A stretch of DNA of 64,000 nucleotides from Nitrospirota bacterium (GTDB lineage Bacteria; Nitrospirota; Thermodesulfovibrionia; Thermodesulfovibrionales; JdFR-88), in NCBI GenBank assembly GCA_021789215.1, contig JAJYJS010000004.1, forward strand, positions 62,001-126,000. The letters are read 5' to 3'. Both the position numbers and the translations under genes were made by a program. Positions 15,097-24,545 of the stretch are shown in pieces. The notes under the pieces were generated by a model that searched no databases, was not told where the DNA came from, and saw only the letters and a list, made by a program, of their open reading frames with translations. Each line of letters starts with the position of its first letter. The first letter of the stretch is position 1.

Positions 15097-17946
15097 ATGG
15101 ATTATACGGACGTAAAAAAGAGTTTCATCATCTCTTCCCCGGCGGGCTCCGGAAAGACGGAAAAGCTCGCGCGAAGGTACATAAGCCTCCTGGATTCGGG
15201 CGGCGAGGTGGAGAGGATACTTGCCATCACCTTCACCGAAAAGGCCGCATCGGAGATGAAGCAGAGGATACTTAAAATACTCTCCTCGGAAAAACCGGGG
15301 CTGTACGGCAAGGTGAAGCCCCGCGTGCCGCTGATGAGGATATCCACCATACACGCCTTCTGCCTGAGGCTTTTGAAGAGGTTTTCCCTTGAGCTTGGGC
15401 TGGACCCGGACCTGAGCGTGGCCGATGAGGGGGCGGCCAATTCCCTCTGGCAGGAGGCGGTTGCCGATGCGCTGCGGAGCGAGGCCGTCCGCCCCGCGCT
15501 CTTTTTCGAGATGATGAAGGACCGGGGTATAAGGGGATGGGACGGGCTCCTGGCCCAGCTTGAGGATATGTACAGGCAGCGCCCGCTTTCGGAGCTTATC
15601 CTCAAGGAAAGGCTGGACCTCCGCTCCGGCGGCGAGGAAAGGTTTTTGGAGCTTTTCAACACTTGCCTGAACGCATACAGGCTTAAAAAGCGGGACGCGA
15701 GGCTCATAGATTTCAGCGACCTGGAGCTGCTTGCGTACAAGGCTCTCCTGAAGAGCCCGGACTGGCAAAACATCCTCTACTCATTCGACGAGCATACCGA
15801 CCACATACTCGTTGACGAGTTCCAGGACACGAGCGCCCTCCAGTGGCGGCTCCTTGACAAGCTCACGGAGGAATGGCGCTCCGGCATGGGCGCAAAGAGG
15901 GAGTCCGGGGCCGTGCCGACCATCTTCCTGGTGGGAGACGAAAAACAGTCCATATACTTCTTCCGGGGCGCGGATGTCTCAGTGGTGAAGAAGGCGCGGG
16001 AGCGCCTTTCCAGCTTCATGGGCCCTGAATACGAGTTCCATGAGGTAAAAGACAACTACCGGAGCCTGCCGGAGATAATCAGGTTCACGAACGCGCTCTT
16101 TGAAAGGCTCATGCCCAGAGGGCTGGGCGAGTCTTGGCAGGTGGACTATTCGCCCTTCGAGGCAAGGAGGGCGGGGGAAGGCAAGGTGCAACTCCTCCTG
16201 CTTGAGCCGGAGCAGGGGTTTTTCCACACCAAGGAAAAACGCGCAGCCGAGGCAAAAATCCTTGCCAGGAGGATAAAGACCCTCAGAAGAAACCATGAGA
16301 TTTACGGCGCTGACGGAAACAGGAGGTTATGCGATTACGCCGACATGGCCATACTGCTCAGGCAGCGGACCCACCTGGCCGCCTTCGAAGAGGCGCTGAG
16401 GAAAGAGGGCGTGCCGTTTCTGGTGCTGAAGGGGATGGGGTTTTACGACGAGCCGGAGGTTGCCGCACTGAGGGAATTCGCAAGCTTTATCGCCGACCCC
16501 GCGGACGACTACAGCCTCTTCTGCCTGCTGAGGAGCCCCCTTTTCGGCATGGGTTACAAAAACCTGCTCGGCCTGCGGAAAAAAGGCGTTTCGCTGATGG
16601 AGAGCCTGGGGCAAAGCGGCGCGAAAAAGGCCAAAGAGGCGGCAGGGCTGCTTGGCAGCCTGGCCGCATCCAGCGCACAGATCCCGATTGCAAGGCTCAT
16701 GGAAAAACTGCTGGTTTCCACCTCCGGCTGGATGCATTTCTGGGAGGGCCAGAGGCATGCCAACGTGAAAAAATTCATAGCGATGGTGGAGGCCATGGAG
16801 GCCCAGGGCATGAACCCGGTGGAGATAAGGGACAAGCTGATGGCCGAGCGCTACAAAGGGGAGGTCTCCAAGGCCAACGTGAACTCGGAGGGCATGGACG
16901 CCGTGAAGCTCATGACCGTGCATGCCGCAAAGGGGCTGCAGTTCCCGATGGTCTTCCTGCCGTGCCTCGATGAGGACATAGGCCCCAAAAGCTCCGCCAT
17001 GGTCATAGAGGAGATTCCGGCGGGGAAAACAACCGAAGAGCCGGTGTTCAGCTTCAGGTACGAGCCGGAGGCGGCAAAGAGAAAAGACATACCTGCATTC
17101 GAAAGGAACAAGCGCAAGGAGCTTGAGGAGGAAAAGAGGCTTTTCTATGTGGCTGTGACAAGGGCGATGGATTACATCTTCATGAGCGGCTTCAGGGAGG
17201 AAAAGATAAAAGGCAGGCTCCTGTACCTCGAAGAGGCATTCGGGCTTGACCCGGAGAAAAGCGGAGGCGAAAAACGGCCCTTTGAACTTGTTGCGAGAGA
17301 GGAAATCGAGGGCCTGCATGAGGGGGCGCAAGGCATAGAGCTGAAAGAGGAAAGGCACTTCCTGGACGAGCCTGTCTATGCCGAACCGTTTGACTACGAG
17401 CCTTCGCTCCACATGAGGGACGTTACCGAGGACATACTCGTCAAAACCAGGCACGGCAAGGACTGGGTGCTGCTGGGCAGGCTGATTCACCAGGTGCTTG
17501 AGGAGCTGTCACGCGGCACGCTGAAGCCCTCCGGCACCGAAAAGAGGGCTTCGCTCCTGCTCTCGGCGCTTGCCCTTGAGCCCGCCCGGAGGGAAAAATT
17601 CCTGAGGACAATAAATGAAGATATCGAAAAACTGGCCAATAAAGGCATCCTCGGGGAGGTCATACTCCCCAGGGAAAATGCGTACTCCGAACTCCCGTTC
17701 GCCCACGAGCGCGGAAAGACCCTTTACAAAGGCAGGATAGACAGGCTCATATTAAAAGACGGAGAGGCGCTGGTTTACGATTACAAGAGCTTCCCGGCCA
17801 AAAACTCCGATATCGGGGAGCTTACGGAGAAATACCGCTATCAGATGGAGCTTTACAGGGAGGCCGCTGGGCAGATATACGGGCTCCCCGCGAGGGCCTT
17901 CATCATCTTCACGCACATGCCGCTTGTCATAGAACTTGCGCCATGA
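15097..17946 (+). CDS. AddA/UvrD-family helicase-nuclease
   Basis: A 949-aa superfamily 1 helicase with a C-terminal nuclease domain. Helicase motifs: Walker A SSPAGSGKTEKLARR (about residues 13-27), TFTEKAASEMKQRI, Walker B VDEFQDTSALQWRLL, GDEKQSIYFFRGAD, VKLMTVHAAKGLQFPMVFLP and LFYVAVTRAMDY. The C-terminus has a RecB-type nuclease signature (GRIDRLILKDGEALVYDYKSF ... YRYQMELYREA). Together with the upstream AddB-like subunit it forms a DNA-end resection complex analogous to AddAB/RecBCD. Its start codon directly follows the upstream stop. Confidence 0.92.
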   Translation: MDYTDVKKSFIISSPAGSGKTEKLARRYISLLDSGGEVERILAITFTEKAASEMKQRILKILSSEKPGLYGKVKPRVPLMRISTIHAFCLRLLKRFSLELGLDPDLSVADEGAANSLWQEAVADALRSEAVRPALFFEMMKDRGIRGWDGLLAQLEDMYRQRPLSELILKERLDLRSGGEERFLELFNTCLNAYRLKKRDARLIDFSDLELLAYKALLKSPDWQNILYSFDEHTDHILVDEFQDTSALQWRLLDKLTEEWRSGMGAKRESGAVPTIFLVGDEKQSIYFFRGADVSVVKKARERLSSFMGPEYEFHEVKDNYRSLPEIIRFTNALFERLMPRGLGESWQVDYSPFEARRAGEGKVQLLLLEPEQGFFHTKEKRAAEAKILARRIKTLRRNHEIYGADGNRRLCDYADMAILLRQRTHLAAFEEALRKEGVPFLVLKGMGFYDEPEVAALREFASFIADPADDYSLFCLLRSPLFGMGYKNLLGLRKKGVSLMESLGQSGAKKAKEAAGLLGSLAASSAQIPIARLMEKLLVSTSGWMHFWEGQRHANVKKFIAMVEAMEAQGMNPVEIRDKLMAERYKGEVSKANVNSEGMDAVKLMTVHAAKGLQFPMVFLPCLDEDIGPKSSAMVIEEIPAGKTTEEPVFSFRYEPEAAKRKDIPAFERNKRKELEEEKRLFYVAVTRAMDYIFMSGFREEKIKGRLLYLEEAFGLDPEKSGGEKRPFELVAREEIEGLHEGAQGIELKEERHFLDEPVYAEPFDYEPSLHMRDVTEDILVKTRHGKDWVLLGRLIHQVLEELSRGTLKPSGTEKRASLLLSALALEPARREKFLRTINEDIEKLANKGILGEVILPRENAYSELPFAHERGKTLYKGRIDRLILKDGEALVYDYKSFPAKNSDIGELTEKYRYQMELYREAAGQIYGLPARAFIIFTHMPLVIELAP

Positions 17947-17967
17947 AAAAATGATAAAATAATCCTC

Positions 17968-18948
17968 ATGTTTGCTTTCATAGGTAAACGCCTTGCCCAG
18001 ATGGTCCCTCTGCTCTTTGGAATAACCATCATCACGTTTGCGGTAATCCACCTTGCCCCGGGCAGTCCCGTTGAGGCGGAGACCGCCATGTCTCTCAAGG
18101 TGTCCGCGCAGGCAAGGGAAAACCTGAAAAAGCTCTACGGTCTGGACAAGCCCGTTTACGTCCAGTACGGGCAATGGCTTGGCAGGTTCGTGAGGCTGGA
18201 CTTCGGCAAGTCCTTCGTTGACGGCAGGGACGTGATAAAAAAGATCGCGGAGCGGATACCTGTTACGCTTGCAATAAACATCCTTTCGCTTTTCCTGATA
18301 ATCGTCGTGGCCATACCCCTTGGGGTCATCTCCGCCACAAAACAGTATTCCCTTTTCGACAAGATAAGCACCGTATTCGTATTTGTGGGCTTTTCCACGC
18401 CCACTTTCTGGCTGGCACTCCTGCTGATGATATTCTTCGGCGTCCAGCTTGGCATCCTCCCCATTTCCGGCATCCAGAGGATAGACGTAAGCGGCATGGA
18501 CCCGGCCGCCAGGGTGCTGGACTGGGGCAGGCACCTGCTGCTGCCAGTTTTCGTTTCGGCCTTCGGGGGCATAGCAGGGCTTTCAAGGTACAGCCGTTCA
18601 AGCATGCTCGAAGTGATAAGGCAGGACTACATAAGGACGGCAAGGGCAAAGGGGCTCCCTGAAAAAATAGTGATAAGGAGGCATGCGCTGAGGAACGCCC
18701 TCCTGCCTGTGGTGACTATACTCGGCCTTGCCGTGCCAGGACTGATCGGCGGGGGCGTCATATTCGAGACCATATTCGCCATACCCGGCATGGGACAGCT
18801 CTATTACCAGTCCGTCATGGCGAGGGATTACCCCACAATAATGGGGATAATGGTGATATTTGCGGTATTGACGCTCCTTGGCAACCTGCTCGCGGACGTT
18901 TCATACGGCCTTGTTGACCCGAGGATAAGGGTTTCGGGAAGGAAATGA
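17968..18948 (+). CDS. Peptide/nickel-type ABC transporter permease (DppB-like)
   Basis: A 326-aa inner-membrane permease of the DppB/OppB/NikB type with about six transmembrane segments. The N-terminus [34 protein letters not shown] is typical, and the cytoplasmic EAA loop ([23 protein letters not shown]) that contacts the ATPase is clear. It overlaps the DppC-like gene by 4 nt (ATGA). No substrate-binding protein or ATPase is adjacent, so the other components must be encoded elsewhere. Substrate is probably a di- or oligopeptide, or nickel. Confidence 0.9.
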   Translation: MFAFIGKRLAQMVPLLFGITIITFAVIHLAPGSPVEAETAMSLKVSAQARENLKKLYGLDKPVYVQYGQWLGRFVRLDFGKSFVDGRDVIKKIAERIPVTLAINILSLFLIIVVAIPLGVISATKQYSLFDKISTVFVFVGFSTPTFWLALLLMIFFGVQLGILPISGIQRIDVSGMDPAARVLDWGRHLLLPVFVSAFGGIAGLSRYSRSSMLEVIRQDYIRTARAKGLPEKIVIRRHALRNALLPVVTILGLAVPGLIGGGVIFETIFAIPGMGQLYYQSVMARDYPTIMGIMVIFAVLTLLGNLLADVSYGLVDPRIRVSGRK

Positions 18949-19844
18949 GCCTCAAAAAAATCATATGGAAGAGGTTCAGCCGGAACACGCTGGCAGTTGG
19001 CGGGGCCGTTGTCATCGCCTGTATAATCGCGACGGCCCTGCTTGCGCCCTACATAGCCCCTTACGGGCCGACCCACATAGACATAGACAACGTCCTTTCC
19101 TCTCCGTCAGCGCGGCACCCGCTTGGCACGGATGAGCTTGGGCGGGACGTGCTCTCCAGGATGATCTACGGGAGCCGCGTGTCTTTGGAGGTCGGGTTCA
19201 TCGCGATGGGGATAGCCGTATCCATAGGCGTCATAATCGGCTCGGCCGCGGGTTTTTACGGCGGCAGGGTGGACTCCATCCTGATGCGGTTCGTGGACGT
19301 GATGCTCGCGTTTCCCTCCTTTGTCCTCATACTTGCCGTAATAGCCATACTAGAGCCCTCCATAGTGACGATAATGGCCGTGATAGGGGTCACCGGGTGG
19401 ATGGATGTGGCAAGGCTTGTCCGGGCGGAGTTCCTTTCTTTGAAGGAGCGAGACTTCGTGCTTGCCGCCAAGTCCTCCGGGGCCGGCAACTTGCGGCTTA
19501 TCTTCAAGGAAATACTTCCAAACGCTCTTTCACCCGTCTTTATCGCCGCGACCTTCGGGGTCGCGGGGGCGATACTCATAGAATCGAGTCTCTCTTTTCT
19601 TGGCATCGGGGTGCAGCCCCCGGACCCTAGCTGGGGCAATATACTCAGCTCCGGGAAGGACTACATCGAGACCGCGTGGTGGCTTTCGGTCTTTCCGGGG
19701 ATGGCCATCCTCGTTACAGTCCTGAGCTATAACCTTGTGGGCGAAGGGCTGAGGGACGCCCTGGACCCAAGGCTCTGGCAGGCCGAGAGCTTCGAGAAAA
19801 TAGAAAAGCCCGGGCAAGCGGCGGCGAAAATACTTACGGAATAG
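18945..19844 (+). CDS. Peptide/nickel-type ABC transporter permease (DppC-like)
   Basis: A 299-aa permease with the DppC-type N-terminal segment (TM near 15-35), the [27 protein letters not shown] signature before the core, and the EAA loop ([25 protein letters not shown]). The C-terminus shows the family [20 protein letters not shown] and [10 protein letters not shown]-like ([13 protein letters not shown]) segments. The start overlaps the DppB-like stop by 4 nt, so the subunits are co-translated. The cassette stops here, with a gap of 127 bp before the convergent pyrE. Confidence 0.9.
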   Translation: MSLKKIIWKRFSRNTLAVGGAVVIACIIATALLAPYIAPYGPTHIDIDNVLSSPSARHPLGTDELGRDVLSRMIYGSRVSLEVGFIAMGIAVSIGVIIGSAAGFYGGRVDSILMRFVDVMLAFPSFVLILAVIAILEPSIVTIMAVIGVTGWMDVARLVRAEFLSLKERDFVLAAKSSGAGNLRLIFKEILPNALSPVFIAATFGVAGAILIESSLSFLGIGVQPPDPSWGNILSSGKDYIETAWWLSVFPGMAILVTVLSYNLVGEGLRDALDPRLWQAESFEKIEKPGQAAAKILTE

Positions 19845-19971
19845 TTATTAATGTTCTCACAATAGTCTGAACATCCCATGCCGTCATTGACCCGAAAATA
19901 CAAAGTATGACCGGATGTGCGGCATAATGCCTATTCTATTTCAGGAAGATTAATATTTTATTTATTTCTGT

Positions 19972-20532
19972 TCAGGAAAAATCTTCCATGCGGAAGATGC
20001 TGTAAAGCGGCACGCCAAGGGACTCCACGTTTTTCTTTCCTTCGTGCTCTCCCCTGTCCAGAAGGACTATCGCCGCAAGGACTTGAAGCCCGGCGGCCCT
20101 GGCCGCCTCTATGGCCTTTATAGTGGATTTGCCCGTTGTGAGCACGTCGTCGAGGATGACAACCCTGTCCCCCTCCTCCACGTTCCCCTCCACCTGCTTC
20201 ATCGTGCCGTGGGCCTTGGGCTCCTTCCTTATGACAAACGCCTCAAGGGGTCTTTCACGCAAATACGAGCAATACGCCGTCGCGGTGGCTATCGGGTCCG
20301 CGCCCATCGTGAGCCCGCCAACGGCCTTTGGCGATAATTTCAGCCCCTCTATTTTTTCGAACACCAGGTTGCCGATGAGGTACTGGCCTTCGGGAGAAAG
20401 CGTCGCCCTCCTCAGGTCGAAATAGAAATTGCTCATCTTGCCGGAGGTGAGCCTGAATATGGGCTTGCCGCTTTTTAAAAAGCAGTTCTTTTTTATGAAG
20501 CCGGCAAGTTCTTTCCTGAAATCCATGGCCAT
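19972..20532 (-). CDS. pyrE: Orotate phosphoribosyltransferase
   Basis: PyrE converts orotate and PRPP to OMP in pyrimidine synthesis. The 186-aa product has the PRPP-binding motif VVILDDVLTTGKSTIKAI and the orotate-site region FRLTSGKMSNFYFDLRR, where the Lys after SG and FYFDLR match the family pattern TSGKxSxxYxDxR. AVGGLTMGADPIATA is also typical. Single gene, convergent with the permease gene and divergent from hldE1. Confidence 0.94.
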   Translation of the reverse strand: MAMDFRKELAGFIKKNCFLKSGKPIFRLTSGKMSNFYFDLRRATLSPEGQYLIGNLVFEKIEGLKLSPKAVGGLTMGADPIATATAYCSYLRERPLEAFVIRKEPKAHGTMKQVEGNVEEGDRVVILDDVLTTGKSTIKAIEAARAAGLQVLAAIVLLDRGEHEGKKNVESLGVPLYSIFRMEDFS

Positions 20533-20597
20533 TGATTCTAGCAGAGCCGGGAGCTTAAAAACAACGACCTGTGATAAAATAATCCAGGTTTTTTGAA

Positions 20598-21563
20598 ATG
20601 GGCCTCTTGGGGATAATAAATCAATTCAGGCGCAGGCGGATACTCGTCATCGGGGACCTCATACTGGACAGGTACATCTGGGGAAAGGTGAGCAGGATAT
20701 CCCCGGAGGCCCCTGTCCCTGTCGTCGAGGTGGTGGACGACGAATTCATGCTTGGCGGGGCCGCAAACGTCGCCAATAACATAATCTCACTGGGCGGCAA
20801 GGCCACCATACTCGGCATAGCCGGAAGGGATGCGGCGGGAGAGGAACTCAGAACACTGCTCGCCAAACATTCCATAGACTCCGCCCTTATTGAGGACTCC
20901 AGGCCCACTTCGGTAAAGACCAGGGTCGTAGCACACAACCAGCAGGTTGTCCGCTTCGACATGGAAAGAAGGGACCACCTCACGGGAAGGGAATTCAAGC
21001 GCATGACGGAACTGCTCGATGAACATATGGCCAAATGCGACGCGGTAATCGTTTCTGATTACAGGAAGGGTGTAATCTCCGCCCCCTTGATGAAGCACCT
21101 GCTCAGGAGGGCAAAAGGGCAGAAATTCATTGCGGTCGACCCCAAAGTCGGGCACTTCCATCTTTACAGGAAAGTCTCCCTGATCACGCCAAACGTGCTT
21201 GAGGCGTCGCAGGGTTCCCTGACAGACATAAAAGACGAGGCCACCCTGCTCAGGGCCGGAAACACCCTCCTCAGGAAACTGGGCGCGGGCGCAATCCTCA
21301 TTACCCGGGGAGAGGAAGGGATGAGCCTCTTCAGCCGTGAAGGGGTAAAGCACATCCCCACGGCCGCCAGAAAGGTCTTCGATGTAACAGGGGCCGGAGA
21401 CACGGTTATAGCCGCGTTCACCCTCGCCTACGCGTCCGGGGCCGCGATGGAAGAGGCCGCGGCAATCTCCAACCATGCGGCGGGCATTGTAGTGGGCCGG
21501 GTGGGCACCACAACGGCAACGCCTGAGGAGCTTAGAAAATCCCTCAGGGGAAACCGCGTCTAG
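20598..21563 (+). CDS. rfaE1: D-glycero-beta-D-manno-heptose-7-phosphate kinase
   Basis: The kinase half of HldE, which phosphorylates heptose 7-phosphate at C1 for LPS inner-core synthesis. The 321-aa PfkB-fold protein has the N-terminal signature GDLILDRYIWGKVSRISPEAPVPVV and the C-terminal PfkB anion-hole motif FDVTGAGDTVIAAFTLA with the catalytic Asp. The nucleotidyltransferase domain of bifunctional HldE is absent, so an independent HldC-type enzyme would be needed. It indicates a Gram-negative cell with heptose-containing LPS. The next gene begins 10 nt downstream. Confidence 0.93.
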   Translation: MGLLGIINQFRRRRILVIGDLILDRYIWGKVSRISPEAPVPVVEVVDDEFMLGGAANVANNIISLGGKATILGIAGRDAAGEELRTLLAKHSIDSALIEDSRPTSVKTRVVAHNQQVVRFDMERRDHLTGREFKRMTELLDEHMAKCDAVIVSDYRKGVISAPLMKHLLRRAKGQKFIAVDPKVGHFHLYRKVSLITPNVLEASQGSLTDIKDEATLLRAGNTLLRKLGAGAILITRGEEGMSLFSREGVKHIPTAARKVFDVTGAGDTVIAAFTLAYASGAAMEEAAAISNHAAGIVVGRVGTTTATPEELRKSLRGNRV

Positions 21564-21573
21564 GGGCTGTTTT

Positions 21574-22614
21574 ATGGCCAAGGCTATTGCGCTTCTTTCA
21601 GGTGGACTGGACAGCACGCTGGCCATCCTGCTGGTCAAAAAGCAGGGCATAGACGTAACCGCGATAACATTCCTCACCCATTTTGGATGCGACATATCAG
21701 ACAGTTCCTCCTGCTCCAGGGACCCGTTCCCCGCGTCTGAAAAATTCGGCTTCAGGGTAAAACTCTGCCACCTGGCGGACAAGTTCGTAGACATCGTCAA
21801 GAACCCCAAATACGGCCATGGCAAAAACATGAACCCCTGCATAGACTGCCGGATACTGATGTTGAAAGAGGCAAAGGAGCTGATGAGGCTCACGGGGGCC
21901 GATTTTGTGGTTACGGGCGAGGTGCTTGGGCAGAGGCCCATGAGTCAGCGCAAGGAGACCTTCCCGCTCATAGACAGGGAGGCCGGGCTTTCCGGCTATG
22001 TGCTGAGGCCGCTAAGCGCAAAGCTCCTGAAGCCCACTGTGCCGGAAACAAACGGGCTGGTGGACAGGGAGCGGCTCTGCGATATAAGCGGCAGGACCAG
22101 AAAACCCCAGATTAGGCTTGCCGAGGAGTTTGGCCTCACCGATTACCCCAACCCGGCCGGGGGATGCCTTCTGACAGAGCCCAATTTCGCCTGGAGGCTT
22201 AAAGAGCTGCTCAGGTTCAACCCGGAGCCTTCCATGAAGGAATTGAACCTTCTAAGGGTGGGCAGGCATTTCAGGATGGGCCCTTCAATAAAAATAATAG
22301 CCGGGCGGGACGAGGCCGAAAACAACCGCATAGAGGCGCTCTGCTCTAATGATGACATTCTGCTGAGGGCTGAGGGATGCGGGAGCCCGCTTGTGCTCGT
22401 TACAGGGGAGGGAAAACCCTCCGAAGAAGACATAAAATCGGCCGCCTCCATATGCGCCAGGTATTCCGATGAAAAGACCGCCCCCAAGGTGAGGGTTTCG
22501 GTTCAGAAAAACGGCTCCAGTTTTGAAGTTGAAGCGGCCCCCGCCGACGAGGCCTTTCTTGAGCTTTACAGGGTGCAGAAAAGACCTGAAAAGCCAAAAC
22601 GCATCAAAGCTTGA
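21574..22614 (+). CDS. PP-loop ATPase related to MnmA/ThiI tRNA thiolation enzymes
   Basis: A 346-aa protein with an N-terminal adenine-nucleotide alpha-hydrolase PP-loop (ALLSGGLDSTLA, residues 6-17) and a Cys pair motif NPCIDCR resembling the thiolation-site region of MnmA-like enzymes. The second conserved Cys may be in PAGGCLL near residue 190, as in MnmA (catalytic Cys pair). The C-terminal 150 residues form an additional domain. Family members are annotated as tRNA thiouridylases or ThiI-like proteins, but the exact tRNA target of this group is uncertain. Its 3' end overlaps the convergent phosphodiesterase gene by 11 nt. Confidence 0.8.
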   Translation: MAKAIALLSGGLDSTLAILLVKKQGIDVTAITFLTHFGCDISDSSSCSRDPFPASEKFGFRVKLCHLADKFVDIVKNPKYGHGKNMNPCIDCRILMLKEAKELMRLTGADFVVTGEVLGQRPMSQRKETFPLIDREAGLSGYVLRPLSAKLLKPTVPETNGLVDRERLCDISGRTRKPQIRLAEEFGLTDYPNPAGGCLLTEPNFAWRLKELLRFNPEPSMKELNLLRVGRHFRMGPSIKIIAGRDEAENNRIEALCSNDDILLRAEGCGSPLVLVTGEGKPSEEDIKSAASICARYSDEKTAPKVRVSVQKNGSSFEVEAAPADEAFLELYRVQKRPEKPKRIKA

Positions 22615-23089
22615 TTATCTCTGCCTTCATTGTCCCGGTATCAAGGAGCGCCACCGTCGATTCGCCCTTGTGCAGTCTGGCGACCTTGCCGGGGCTCAGT
22701 ATCAGCGCGCCTGTTTTTTCATGAAACCTGATGTCGGGCCTGTGCAGGTGGCCGTAGATAACGGCATCGAAATCCCCGCTTGCCGCAAGGGACTCCACAA
22801 TCACCGGCTCGTGCATGAGGACGAGCCTTTTGCCCCCGGCCTGAAGAAGGTGGGGCTGGTTGTGGACCCTGCCGCGGGCCTTTTCCTCAAGGAGGAGCTT
22901 GTCTCCGTCGTTATTGCCAAAGATGCCTGCGAATTCAGCCTCAAGGAGGTCAATGGCCTCGAACGTAAACGGCGACACCATATCGCCAGCGTGGAGCACA
23001 AGCCCCGCGTTTTTTGAATTGAAAAAGGAAACCGCCTTCCTTATGGACTCCATGTCGTCATGGGTGTCTGACATTATTCCTATGAGCAC
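22604..23089 (-). CDS. MJ0936/YfcE-type metallophosphoesterase
   Basis: A 161-aa calcineurin-like phosphoesterase. Metal-binding motifs: GIMSDTHDD (D-x-H), LHAGDMV (GD), FGNNDG (GNxD in the form GNND) and YGHLHRPDI (GH-x-H). The size matches single-domain YfcE/MJ0936 enzymes that hydrolyse phosphodiesters such as bis-pNPP or 2',3'-cAMP in vitro. In vivo substrate unknown. Convergent with the PP-loop gene, overlapping by 11 nt. Confidence 0.9.
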   Translation of the reverse strand: MLIGIMSDTHDDMESIRKAVSFFNSKNAGLVLHAGDMVSPFTFEAIDLLEAEFAGIFGNNDGDKLLLEEKARGRVHNQPHLLQAGGKRLVLMHEPVIVESLAASGDFDAVIYGHLHRPDIRFHEKTGALILSPGKVARLHKGESTVALLDTGTMKAEIIKL

Positions 23090-23203
23090 GGATTGCTTCC
23101 TCCCCGATTTTTTCCTGACTACAAATTATACTTCACAACCGCTAGTCAAATGAATACTTTTTGCTAGACTATAAACGGATATGGACGCTCCACGGAGGAA
23201 GAC

Positions 23204-24529
23204 ATGGACGTAGTTGCGCTGAGCAGGCTTCAGTTTGCGGCAACTGCCGGTTTCCATTTCATCTTCGTGCCGCTTACCCTTGGCCTTTCAGTCCTGACCG
23301 CATATATGGAAACCCGCTATGTTGTTACCAGGGACAATCTTTATCTTGGGATGGCAAAATTCTGGGGCAGGCTTTTCCTCATCAATTTCGCCCTGGGCGT
23401 GGTTACCGGCATTACGATGGAGTTCCAGTTCGGGATGAACTGGGCGGAGTATTCGAAATACGTGGGCGACATATTCGGCGCGCCCCTGGCGGTGGAGGCC
23501 CTTATCGCGTTCTTCCTTGAGTCCACCTTCATCGGCCTCTGGGTCTTCGGCTGGGACCGGGTCTCAAAAAAGGTGCACGCATGGTCGATATGGCTTGTCG
23601 CGATCGCGACCAACCTCTCGGCCCTCTGGATACTCCTGGCAAACGGCTGGATGCAGCACCCGGTGGGCTATGCGCTGAGGGGGGGCCGTGCAGAGATGGT
23701 AAACTTCGGCGCGCTTGTTTCCAACCACTACGGATGGCTGGAATTCCTGCACACGCTTTCGGCGGGATACCTGCTTTCGGCTTTTTTTGTAATGGGCGTT
23801 TCGGCATATCACCTGTTGAGGAAAAATCACCTTTCATTTTTCCGGAGGTCGTTCAGGGCGGCGGCGTCATTCGCGCTTGCCAGTTCGCTTCTTGTCTTCC
23901 TTTTCGGGGACCTGCAGGGTGTTATGGTGGCAAAGACACAGCCGGCCAAATTCGCGGCGATGGAGTCCGTATGGGAAACGAAGACGGGCGCGCCGTACAA
24001 CCTGCTGGTAATCCCGGACACGGCAAACGAGCGCAACAGGGTAGAGACGCTGGGGATACCAAAATTCCTGAGCTTCATGGCCACACACGATTTTAACGGC
24101 AAGGTGAGGGGGCTGAAGGAGTTCCCGCCGGATGAAAGGGCGCCCCTGCTGCCTGTTTTCTGGAGTTTCAGGGCCATGATCGCCCTCGGCGTGCTCTTCA
24201 TACTGCTTTCAGCCGCCGCTTTCATAAAGTCCAGGAAAGAAACCGGCCTTGAATCAAAGAGGCTTTTTTTAAGGACCATGTTCTTTGCCCTGTTCCTTCC
24301 GTATGTGACCGTCCAGCTTGGCTGGATAGTGACCGAAATGGGCAGGCAGCCATGGATAGTGTACGGGCTCCTTAAAACATCCGATGCGGTCTCGAAATCC
24401 ATATCAGTCTGGCATGTGGCCGGCTCGCTTGCCGGGTTCACGCTTTTATACGGTTTCCTTGTGATAATCGACGTCTATCTTCTGGCCAGGTATTCCAGGA
24501 AGGGGCCGGAGGAGTATGCGGGATATTAG
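23204..24529 (+). CDS. cydA: Cytochrome bd ubiquinol oxidase subunit I
   Basis: CydA binds hemes b558, b595 and d and oxidises quinol while reducing O2 at high affinity. The 441-aa protein has about nine transmembrane helices. Diagnostic segments: LSRLQFAATAGFHFIFVPLTLG with the proximal His near residue 19, EFQFGMNW, LEFLHTLSAGYLL, and the Q-loop-flanking motif TEMGRQPW. It has the short Q-loop form typical of non-enterobacterial enzymes. A Shine-Dalgarno GGAGGAAG precedes the start. cydB follows after 16 nt. In an otherwise anaerobic gene set it points to oxygen tolerance or detoxification. Confidence 0.96.
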   Translation: MDVVALSRLQFAATAGFHFIFVPLTLGLSVLTAYMETRYVVTRDNLYLGMAKFWGRLFLINFALGVVTGITMEFQFGMNWAEYSKYVGDIFGAPLAVEALIAFFLESTFIGLWVFGWDRVSKKVHAWSIWLVAIATNLSALWILLANGWMQHPVGYALRGGRAEMVNFGALVSNHYGWLEFLHTLSAGYLLSAFFVMGVSAYHLLRKNHLSFFRRSFRAAASFALASSLLVFLFGDLQGVMVAKTQPAKFAAMESVWETKTGAPYNLLVIPDTANERNRVETLGIPKFLSFMATHDFNGKVRGLKEFPPDERAPLLPVFWSFRAMIALGVLFILLSAAAFIKSRKETGLESKRLFLRTMFFALFLPYVTVQLGWIVTEMGRQPWIVYGLLKTSDAVSKSISVWHVAGSLAGFTLLYGFLVIIDVYLLARYSRKGPEEYAGY

Positions 24530-24545
24530 AGGAGAGAAATAAAAA

